This document shows positions 12,701 to 24,700 of a stretch of 64,000 nt of DNA, piece after piece. This stretch comes from Plutella xylostella (lineage: Eukaryota; Arthropoda; Insecta; Lepidoptera; Plutellidae). The DNA lies in the NCBI RefSeq assembly GCF_932276165.1, contig NC_064001.1:2487501-2551500 (forward strand), read 5' to 3'. The translations under genes and the position numbers were made by a program. Under the pieces are notes generated by a model, which saw only the letters and a list, made by a program, of their open reading frames with translations, did no database searches and was not told where the DNA came from. Position 1 is the stretch's first letter. Every line of letters starts with the position of its first letter.

Positions 12701-15700
12701 TTCACGAAATGTAAATAATATAAACTGTACATTGAATACATCTGGCACACCGGGCAGTCAGCGACTCATTCTAATCCTTCACCACAGCGACAAACCCTAG
12801 TCAGGCTTTATGATTTATCAACAACACGTGAACAACACACTAACTGAGATGAAGTGGCTAATTGAATAGTTTGAATGCTAAATGTGGAGTTCATGAAGTG
12901 TAAATCATATAAACTGTACATTGAATACATCCAGCACACCGGGTAGTCAGCGACTAATCCTTTCACTACAGTGACAAACCCTAGTCAGGCTTTATTATTT
13001 ATCAACTACACACTAACTATAAAAAAATAAGTGGGTATGCTAGCATGTACTTACAACTATTTTAAATGGTTATAAAAATATAATATTTTCTTTAGGTAAG
13101 TAAAACATTTATTAAACTTTTAATTAATAAATTATAAAAAGTATACTATTTCACACACCATAAAAGCATATTAGGTATTCTTAGTTATCAACTATCACAA
13201 TAATCAGTCTGAACTTTGCTTATATCAGTCATCAAATGGGTCTCATAGTATGTATGCCAAGTTCTTCAACTTTTTCAGTTCGGTGCCGCTCGGGTTCATT
13301 GTATCACCACAAGGTTGCTAATGTCATCTGACCATCATTCAGCACCACCATTCACCATTCAGGTGGTTTCTGCCAACAAGAGCTCTCTAACCGTGTCTAG
13401 GGCATCAATTTCTGACCGGTTTTGACCATCTTCCGTCTTGCCTACAAACCAATTTCAATGTTCTGTAACAAACAAAAATGTTTCATTAGATTTTAGTTAA
13501 ACTTATGAACTAAGATTATGACTCCTATTGTCCTCTTCATCATCATCATAACCCATCACGTCCCCACTGCTGGGGTAGGGGTTTCCTTCCAATGAAGGAA
13601 GGGTTTAGGCCTAGCCGACCAAGTAGTGCCATGTGAAAAAAGTTTTTTGAGTTGTTTTGTGTGCATATGCCCAATTATAATAACATGTCACGGGTACTGG
13701 CACTTACCTACTGTTTTCTTCCTTCCATTGATTATATAAATATTATTCAGTCAGGCCGTGGGACAAGCATCGAAGATGATATTCTGTGCCCGTCAGGATC
13801 CTGCCCGGGCTTTTTTCTCAAGGCCTTCTAGCTCCTGGGTCCGGGTAGACAGTGGGTGGGTCATCAGTCAGGTGGCATGCTGTTTTTGTTCTTCGTCTCA
13901 GGGATCCGATGCATCGACGGCTGCCGATAGCAGGAGCTCCCAAGGAATCTGAGCGTGCTTGGTCGGGAGCAAGCTTGGTCGTATATCATTTGATGAGACG
14001 ATGTCCAAGAAACTTAATAAAGTAGTTTAATGAGCCAATATGAATCCATGGGGTAGCGCAAAGCAAAGTAATATTACCAAAATAATACACTCGAAACTCT
14101 CGAAAGCACCAAACAGTCAAAATTTTCTTCAAGTTTGACGTTTGGTGACATTTTAATTGTCAAAAAACCATAGACAATACAAACAACAACCACAAATGAG
14201 AGGTTTTCGGAAAAAAAATACATTTGAAAAACTTATTTGCACAGAGCAAAAAAGTTACAGTGTCACTGGGACTAATGCCGAATCACGCAAATAAAACGAG
14301 TCCCATGTACACCCTATGCTAACATTTAAGACTGATATCAAAAAGTGACTCAATTTAATCAGTCACTTCACATGTTGTCTTATTATGGCCATACTAGCCG
14401 TACAGCTCGATTTAAATTAACTCGTAACGATAATCAGATTTATGTACAGTTCTCCCATATTAATAATGCGCATGCAAATCTTCGCAAACTGTCGTATTCC
14501 CGGAAACACCCGAATCAGTGCCTTAAACAAAGCACTTGCATTTTGATCCTTGTTCGAAAGAAATAGTAGTCAATATCATGTGACACATAATCGAAAACAA
14601 TTTGGGCGGTCGGTGGCTGTCACCGATCAGTCAAGGGTCTCAAGGTCAAGATCAATATTACTTTTGTGGAATTATAAAGAGCTGCTATTACACATCGTTC
14701 TTGTTGTTTTTTCAAATGTGAATTTAATTTCAACTTAAATTATTTTTGACGATGCCATATTATGAGGCACATTTAAGAATAAAATATGCGTCACATTGAT
14801 AGACTTCACTTTGCCAATAAAGCCACACCCAAAAGACCAAGTTTGTAATTGTAATATTATTGTGAATGATCAGCGCTGTAAATACTTTTGAACTGAGATT
14901 TTAATGTAAACATTTTTATTAATTTGAAATAATCAGTGCTGTAAATACTTTTGAACTGAGATTTCAATTTTTTTATATAAACCTGTGTTTGAAATCCATT
15001 TCTCCTTATAATATAAACCTTGTGTTATTCAAACCTTCTTTCATCCATCTTTACATCAGCTACAGTAAGACACTTGAAAAGTACCTACTGTAACATTTTC
15101 GAAGTAAATTTTAATATTATGGAATATTATGAATTATCGAATCAAATTTCGTTACTGATAAATCAATTATCTCTTTTAGCACCAATTACATAATTCTACT
15201 AAAATTTCATGAAGAAAATGCACTTAACCACTCTAAATACATAATAGTTTTCTAACGCTCGGGAATACGACCGTTGCCGAACAATGACGAAGATTTCTAT
15301 GTGCATTATCAATTTTGGGGAACTGTAATTTCTGTTTAGGGTAGGTATTACGGTTGTTATATTGGTATTTTTTGTGAAGTTTTTTTTTACACGTACCTAG
15401 TATGGTATAGGAAGAAGGAAGGTACATTCTTAGGTTTTTAAATGGTAGTGCGTTGCACGGGCGCACTTGAGGTGCAGCCGCCACTGTAGGCCTACTCTTG
15501 GCACGCAAGACGTAAATTCATATTGTGTTAAGATCGAACACAAGTTTATGGCAATTTCAAGTTAGATTTGGCACTCCCGACATGAATTGGCTCACGATCG
15601 TGTTCTAATTCGACTTGGTTCTAACTTGTGTTGGATTGTGAGTCAATTTTGACAGTTACTCTGTGAAAGAATGAATGAAAACGAAAAAAAAAACAAATTG

Positions 15701-18700
15701 TCATTAAAATTCTTGTTGTCATGGCCGGTCGGTGGATTTTCATAATAAGTAACAACGTAAAAAGTTTAAAAACCAATATTATGGTAAGTTGTTCAGTTAC
15801 CAAACGTGTTAGAATCATCTGTATATCCACTATGATCATTATAATGAACCTAGTTTTTCCCCACAGAGTTCCGCAACTCGGCCGTCGTACCGCCAGATGA
15901 AATTACTTGTAGAATATCTAGAAAGTTACCCAGGAATGGCCAGGGATCTTCTTAAGACTGACCTAGGGAAGTTAAAATTATGAGAAAATAACATCAATGG
16001 CCTCGACCTTAAATGCGGTCGAAGGGTCTTGAAAAGATGGACGTAATAACGTAAAGTAAGTTAAAATCTTAAGTTTACTTTTCATTTTGTTATGACTACC
16101 AAATTAAAATCCCCGTAAGCTAAAATCCCCCAAGATGACCCACTAATCATACTTCATTACTTTTTTTAAATATTAAGTATTGGAAAGAAAAACATTTTAT
16201 TTTAAATGTTAGTTAATGTTTAATGTGTAATTATTTTTTTCAGACTGAGGACCGCCGTGGTAAATGGCAGGATCATAACATACTTAAAGTCGAGGTGCAG
16301 CATCCTAAGCCCATCCTAAACTATCAAGCCGCTCAGCTCATCCTCACAGCACCTCACAGCATAGATCCAGCCGCCGCTACCAAGTTGATGTAGAAGTAGA
16401 CAGAGTGATGGCCATAGAGGACAAGCAGGGAGAGGCCGAACTGCTGACAGCATGGGCTAATGCCCTAAAGCCTAAAGGGGACCTTGCAGCAGCTGCCTGT
16501 GATGGAGTCAATATCCTCATAGAAATTGCGCAACAGTTATCAAGAAATACAAAGTTAAGGGCATCTAGACCCATAACCATCGTCACTACTTATGGGTCCA
16601 GATGCTGTTGTGCAGTAGTGGATGATGTGATGATTTAAGTAGAAATTTATATTTCCTGTGACTAAAATATTATTTTATATTAGGTAATACCTATGTTGAT
16701 TTAAATACCTATATGAACATTTTTGTTTTAAGAAATGTTGAATAATATAAAAAAAAAGTGTTCCTATGTTAATATGTCCCTTATATATTATAAGTTTGTA
16801 AGTATTTCAACAGTGGTGGTGAAATTATTATTCTACAAAAGTATGTCTGTATTATTATAAAGATAAAGAATTCTGAAACTTACGTATGTTTTTATTTTTA
16901 AATCTTTTTCATTATGTACTGAAATATTTACAAGATACTATAGTATTTAGGCATGTAGAGGTGCTGGTAGAGGTGGTTCATCTCCATAGTATATGGTGGA
17001 TCCTCCCACCAATCCGGGTGTTGTGGCTTAACGGGCTGCTCTATTATATTCTCTGCGGGGGTGTAAGTACCTGCACCTGGATTTCTCTAATGGAACAATT
17101 GTACATATCCCTAACGTCTAAACTGCCTTACTATGCATGGACCATTTCCCACCATGCTGGTCCACTGCGGGTTGGTAGGTTCACATTATAATCTAGATAT
17201 TATGAAAACTCTAGGTTGCCACAATGTTTTCCTTCATCGTAAGAGAGATGGTATACATTTAACTTAGAAACCATGTAAATTGTAGTGCCAAACGAGCTAT
17301 TCCTACCATACTGGTCCACTGCGGGATGATGGTTTCACATATTATCTAGATGTGCGAAATCTAGACATGCAGGTTGCCTCATGATGTTTTCCTTCATCGT
17401 AAGAGCATCTTAAAACCAACTCCGACTGATAAGCTATACCTGCTCGCTGGAATAGCACCGCCAGCGGTTCGCAGACAGGCCGCTGCGGCCAAAGAGCGCT
17501 GGAAACAACTGAATGACTTGCGCCATCCTCTGTATGGTCATGTTCCAGTGCAGCAGCGCCTTAAATCACGCAGAAGCTTCGTCACAACCGAACCGCTGAC
17601 TAACGAGACAGCGCAGGAGTTCAGGTTGAGCCGCTGGAGAGCCGATACTTCCCACTTGCGTCAGTTTGTCCAGCCAGCCGAGGAGCTGCCTGCTGGAGGG
17701 GGTGAAGAGTGGTCTGTATGGAAAACTCTAAACCGCCTCCGGGCTGGGGTTGCCCGGACGAAGGACAATTTAAGGCGATGGAATATGCTCCCAGCCAATG
17801 CCAGCACTCTATGCAGTTGCGGAAGCCTCCAGACAACGTCACACCTTATAGAGTGTCCTAATGCCCCAAAATGCAGTCAAGGAGACCTGATGAAGGCCAA
17901 TGATCTCGCAATAAGAGTAGCAAAACACTGGAGGAAGTTAGCTTAGTGCATTTTACACGATAGAAGAAGAAGATCGTAAGAGCGATGGTACACATTGTTA
18001 CTTAAACTTCATGTACATTGTAGCGCCAAACGAGACATAATTCAGCTACTTTATTCACAAATCTCCACTCACAAATTGTTAGTTAATGTATTTGTTCTTG
18101 CCTAGATATCTTGTCTCACGAAGTTTTTCTTTATCGTAAGAGGGATAATATAGGTACATTTCACTTAAATCCTATGTAAATTGTTGTGCCAAACGAGCCA
18201 TTACATATGGGTTTCACATATTATCTAGATGTGCGAAATCTAGACACGCTGGTTGCCTCACGATGTTTTCCTTCATCGTAAGAGCGATGGTACACATTGT
18301 ACTTAAATTTAATGTACACTGTAGCCCCAAACGAGCTATAATTTAACTACTTTATTCACAAATCTCCACTCAAAAGTTGTTTATTTGTTCTTGCGTAGAC
18401 GACTTGCCTAAACACAAGAGTGAACACAATAACATCTGTCAAAAAGGTTGTCAAGAGTGCCAATTCACAATTTGGACTAGATTTTGACGAGTTCCGTTGA
18501 AAACCGCTCAATAGTTAAGACAAGATGGCACCACCGTCGATCTCGGGAGTGCCAAATGGCGAGAAGGCAAGATGAAACCAATACATTGCGTGCCAAGAGT
18601 AGGGCTACTGATCATGACAACTCTCATTCATTCTCTCTTCTTAAAGCTACTAACCCTCCTATACGTCAAGAAATCCTCACGATATTAAAACCCTTTCCTA

Positions 18701-21700
18701 ACCTATCTTCCGCCTCATGATATTAAAACCCTCTTATTCTAACCACTTCCCCAGGGTCAGACAATAGCGTGCGCGGCGCACGCGTGCGACATTCTAGTCG
18801 ACGACGCGACCGTGATGCGACTGCTGCGCGACGCCCGAGTCAAGATCAAGTACCAACACATCATCACTAATAGCTTCGTGGAGGTGAGTCTTTGTCAGTG
18901 CGACACCCGGTACTGACATGTGAGTACTGGGCGACACTAGTCGCATGCTCCTCTAGTGGACACATGTTTTGTCCATTACACTCAATTTATTTCAATTTAT
19001 CACACTTATTTCAAAAAAACCTTTTTTTCTTAGTATTGAAATTACGTGCTTTGTAATAATGCTTTTTTTATTTTCTCTGTCAGTGTGTCGTTTTAAACAC
19101 AGTAGGTGAAAGTGGGTTATTGCTCTTCCTCATCCAACTACAACCGGCTACTTGACTAGGGTGTACCCAGGGCTTCATTTCCTCTTATGTTTCATTTACA
19201 CAGGCTTTTATTCAACACTAATATCCATACGCTAATCTGACACCGCTCTAAAGCAAAACCAAGCCACCAATTACCATAAAAAGTAACCCCCACTTGTCCC
19301 TCCCCCAGTGCAACCGCCTGCTCCGCTGGTGCCCTTCCCCCGACTGCAACAACGCGGTGAAAGTGGCGTACGTGGAGGCCGCGCCCGTCACGTGCCGCTG
19401 CGGACACACGTTCTGCTTCTCGTGCGCCGAGAACTGGCACGACCCCGTGCGGTGCGCGCTGCTAAGGAAGTGGATCAAGGTGTGTATAGTCGAACCTGGA
19501 TAACTATGCAACTAACTGAAAACTTCAAATTTTATATTGCAACGTAGATAATCAATACTACGGTGGTACTTACTTTTTGCCCCGGTGATCCTGAACAAAA
19601 CGTAATGCAAAGCCCGTGCGAATAATTAAGCTTTTGAATTTGTGCTCATAATGAGTTATACGTAGTTCTATAGCTGAAATGAATGAATATTTGTACCTAC
19701 ATAATATAAAAAAACTGTGACACAAAAAAATCCTGCAGAACCAACCAAAACTCGCCATTTTAATTGTTAGAAATTAATTATTTCCATTAATTTCATTTTC
19801 AGAAATGCGACGACGACTCCGAGACGTCGAACTGGATCGCCGCCAACACCAAGGAGTGTCCCAAGTGCAACGTCACTATTGAGAAGGTATAGTCATTACT
19901 TTACATGATGATCTAAAAAAAGGGACAGGGGCGGAAAGGGGTTGTTCAGGTGGTCATTCTGTTAAATTTTCAAAACTCGTAGTCGTAGAACTAAAGTTGT
20001 TTAGATTTGAATGAGTTACTCCCTTTCGGCTTACTCGACAATAAAAAAATATGTATTATAAGCCCGCCCGCCATTTTGTATTTTTCATTTATTTACAGAA
20101 ATTTTTAATGATAACATTTCTAAGTGATAGTTTTGGTGCATAAAAGAGTACAAAGATTCTTCATATACTATACAAGTATACAGTATTGTATTTTATTAAC
20201 TTTTCGTTCTGAATCCTTTAGCGGTGCAAATAAAGTACATTTCCCACTCCCCCCCAGGACGGCGGCTGCAACCACATGGTGTGCAAGAACCAGAACTGCA
20301 AGGCGGACTTCTGCTGGGTGTGCCTCGGGCCCTGGGAGCCGCATGGTTCCAGCTGGTACAACTGTAACAGGTATGCTAATGATATAGACGGAAGGTTCAT
20401 TTCTCATTGACCCTGATTACATTGGGCATTGGGGGTTTGTCTCGAGCCATGGACTACAGTGAGCAAGCGTGTTGTTATTTGTTGGCGATAAAGAGCTCTG
20501 ATGTGTAATATTGGAGTGTATTTTGCTTCTGCTGGGTGTGTCGCAGGCCCTGGTAGCCCCACGGGTACAGCTAATACAACTGTAATAGGTTTACTAATGC
20601 TATAGGCGGAAGGGTAATTTTGATTAGTGAAAGTAAGGCAACATCTTCGAGATGGCATGGGAAAATAAAATTTACGTATGCCCTTCATATGCTCAAAATT
20701 AAACAATATAATATTGGAGTTTTACCTACCATTAAAACTCTTATTATGTTTCCAGCGACATCTGAAATCCAAGTTATGAGATAGCATCTCCCTTATTGTC
20801 ATAGCAGCTTGCAGTTTCAAATTTTCGCGCCAAAATCCACGCTTTCCATTGGTCAAGCCTCAGCGCGGGCGGCGTCGTTTTCTAGCTGTCAGATTTGTGA
20901 CTTTTCCACCATTATATACCCGAATAATAATAGCAGCGCCAGGTAGCGCTTGCTGGATTTCAGATGTCGCTGGAAACATAATAAGAGTTTTAATGGTAGG
21001 TAAAACTCCAATATTATGTGTTCCGTAGCGACATCTGAAATCCAAGTTATGAGAAATGTCTGTTATCACCTGGCGGCTAGAAATGACGCAATAATGTGAA
21101 AATAGGTAACTTACTTTGATCATCAGATATAAATCCTTGATGAGAAATATAGGTACTAACTATGGAAATACCAATGAAATAGAGGAAACCATATTATAAT
21201 AGTACTAATTTATTAAAAATAAATTGGCCATGAACCTAATAGACCTAATCACAACAAACTTAGAATAATTATGTACCTATTTAGGCATGTAATATCACAT
21301 AATAATTCTGTTAACAGAAATCAATTTTCTAAAAAATAAAAAATACCTAATATATAATTATAATCACACAACAAGATATTCTTATTTCAATCACAGTGTA
21401 ACAAGAATACTAACAATTACACAGATTCAAAATATAATGACAAGGAACGTTTATCCTCATTAGGTTGAACAACTGGTAGCAATTCTCTTTGATAAAACTT
21501 ACGAAAAGTTATCTCAGATTGCCAATTGGCTCTAGAAATAATGTCATTTACAGGATATTGTTCTATCCAGTTTAAGGAAGAAACAGCTGACCGTGTACTT
21601 CCTGGTGAAGCACTTATACCGGAATCCTTAAGGCAATGTCTAACCCATCCACCAATAATAGTAGCCGAAGCTGGTTTAACTTCTCCTCTACAAGTTAAAA

Positions 21701-24700
21701 ATAATTCAGTGAGCTGTTTCCCCTCTCTTTTAATACTAGACAATTCTAATAAACGTCTTAACCAGAAAATTACATCAATATTATGATCTGCCCCCGATAA
21801 CAGCTTCCAGCCTGACTGTTGATATGAGTTTGTATCTGTTTTTGAACCAAACACAGGAATAAGGACTATACTCTTACCATCGTCAATTAAATGATCATTG
21901 TCACAACGCAGCAAAGTTAAATCATGTACCCTGCGCCCCGAGTATAATAAGAGTAAGATGGCTGTTCTCTTAGTTACTTCAAACAAGTTATCTACCGGTG
22001 GAGAAGAATGTTGTAGATATTCTATGAGCACCCGTGCATCCCAGATAGGTGCTTTCATGGGCACAGGTTTTGCTACTGAAATAGCCTTTAAAACGTGTCT
22101 TACCACCGGATTCTGTGATATTTTTTCCTGAGATCTGAATTCACACATGCTAGAAATTACTGATTTATGAACAAGAACAGATCTATAAGCTAAACCATCA
22201 TTAAGAAATAAAGAAGCTAAATATTTTGCGACCATTACTGACGAAGGAATAAACTTGTTTATACCTAGCTTAGTGCACCAAGCCGACCATTTATTCCAAA
22301 TAGGTGTGTAGGTTTTCCAAGTTGATTTCCGCCAAGCACCTAGCAGAAGTTGTTTCTCTTCATCAGTCCATTCTTTAAGTAATGTGTCCCACCCGAGATT
22401 AGCCACGCTTGAAGGTCCAGCTGCTTTATCTGAGGAGGTGCTCTGCTCGTCGTCATGTCTAGGAGGTTGAGTGGCAGATTCAAGATTGGCAGAGGTTTGG
22501 TTAATGCCCTCGATTCTAGATCTGGAATCCAAAATGGCTTCTGCCACCTGGGGGCTATCACAATATACCGTCCCACTGCGTGGTTTAGATGCTGTAAGAC
22601 TCTGGGTATGAGACTGGGTGGTGGAAACACCCATGCCAGGTCGAAGTTCCAATATCTGCTGAACGCGTTTAGAAACCAGGCGTTCGAATCTCTGACGTCG
22701 AGCGATACGTAACAAGGAACTACGTGAGCTTTTGCGGACGCGAACAGATCGATTTGAGGTATGCCCCAAAGGCTGAAGATTCTTTCTACTGCTGGGCTGA
22801 GTAAATGCCACTCTGGAGTTGGTCGACCGCGTGACAAGCAATCTGCGTTTGCGTTGTAACGGCCTGGAAGGTACTGTGGAATCAGCATAATATCGAGCTC
22901 GTCGATGAGGTCCAGTAGTGTCTTGGCTAGACAATGTAGGGTCAATGACCTGGTCCCTCCTTCTTTTTTGATGTAGGCCATAACTGTCCTGTTGTCGCTC
23001 TGCAGTAATACTGTTGTATGTCTGAGTGCCTTGTGATTCGTTCTTATGGCAGCTATAACAGCGAACATTTCCTTCAAATTGCAATGCCATGACATCTGAT
23101 AACTCTCCCACTGGCCGATGACTTTGGAATCGTTTATTTGGGCTCCCCATGCCTGGTCTGAGGCATCTGTGGTCAGATAATTCATCACTCGTTGTGGTTC
23201 GTGGATCAAGGACGGGATGTGCAGATTCTGTAGCCACCACTTTAGCTCTGTCGACACCTCTTCTGGAATCAATAACTCTGTCTGGGGGCATAGTTTGAGT
23301 TTTTGACAGTGTCTTTGCATAAAACGGCAATGCAGCCTTCCCCGGTGGGTGATGAAGGCTGCAAAGTTGAGTTTCCCTAAGAGGCTTTGAGCCTGCTTTA
23401 GGTTCCAACTGCCACATGTCAGCAGACGAGTAATTGACTGCTGAATACTGTCTGTCTTTGAAGGTGGGAGAGACTTGCGGTTTGCGTGTGTGTCCCAAAC
23501 CACACCCAAGAATTCCAGGCTTTTTGATGGAGTTGTTATGGACTTTTGAAAGTTGATGATCCATCCTAAGCTTTGTAGAAGATCTATGGTTGCTCTTGTG
23601 TGTTCTAAGAGGATCTCTTTGGACTGACTGACAAGGCAATAGTCGTCGAGATACACAATTATGCGAATTCCTCGATTCCTGAGGGTTTCTGCTATCCAAT
23701 TGGTGATTGTTGCGAACATTTGCGGCGCCGACGACAGGCCGAAGGGAAGACACGTCATTTGCATTAAAACACCCTGATAACTTAGTCTCAGAAAACGGCG
23801 ATGAGACGGCGATATACAGACGTGGCTGTATGCTTGGTGAATATCTAGCTTCACTAGCCAATCTTCCTGTTGAAGAAAAGTATGCATCCGTAGGTAGTTG
23901 AACAAGTGGAAGTGTCTTGGATGTACAAATCTGTTTAACCCTTTCAGATTGAAAATTGGCCGGTCTTCGCCATTGGTCTTCTTTATCACAAACATTGGTG
24001 AAATAAAGCTTGGCGTGGGGGGGGCTACTTCCAGAATTCCTAATATTTTCATTTGGTTTATCTGAGCAGACATTCTTTGTGACACCGGAGTATGGAATCT
24101 TATTATGTTTTCTGCTGACGGTAAAATCAGTGGTGGTTTCATAAAAAATGGGATTCGAGCTGATTTTATTAGTTTCAGTACTACAGGTGGCGCCATGAGT
24201 GATTCCCAAACGTGAAGGTAGTATTGAAGACAGCCACCTACAAATGGCAATGAGTCATTTTTTATAAGATTTTTTGAATTTATTGTAATGGGACTTGTTT
24301 TTGTTATTGAACTTTTTGTCGCTTCCTCCCCCTGCTTGAAAACCACGAAAGGGCCTTAGCTTATTAGACTGTTGAGCTGAGTGTGCTGGGGCAACGGGAT
24401 GTACCGACTGTAACGGCCTAGCACTGCGCGCGGGTTGTCTTGTCGGCGGTGTAAAGACCGATAACCCTGATTTTGATGTCGAAGGTTGTGGTTCAGTGTT
24501 ATATTTCACGGTAGCACGCTTTAACTTGTCAATACCGCCTATTTTATTGATGAACTCTGCCAGCATTACTGGATTAAATAAATATTCAGATGATGGTGGA
24601 ATATTGTCTACGCCCTGTCTGATATATTTATCGCCAATAAGTTTCAAAAATGACCCCCTACGTGCTGCAATACATTCGTTCCGCTTTCCGCAAATAATCT

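Larger units (their letters stand above)
8896..18754 (+). other. ari-1: ari-1 intron 4, repeat-filled
   Basis: This 9.9-kb intron joins the RING1 exon at 8809-8895 to 18755-18883. Its recognisable contents are listed separately: a foldback MITE, a tRNA-like piece, tandem duplications, RTE fragments, Myb/SANT-like fragments and the repeat array. Stretches 10500-12350, 14000-14850 and 14970-15850 show nothing I can name. Confidence 0.8.

Noticed and set aside
9180..15486. Possible 6.3-kb hAT element bounded by CAGTGGCGGCTG at 9180 and its complement ending at 15486
   Set aside because: The 8-bp flanks differ (atcatgac versus taggccta) and no transposase lies between; the ends probably belong to separate remnants of one family.
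22480..24209. N-terminal two thirds of the 930-codon open frame that ends in the tyrosine recombinase
   Set aside because: It runs in another frame across the RT/RNase H gene and has no domain; only the C-terminal recombinase part is credible.
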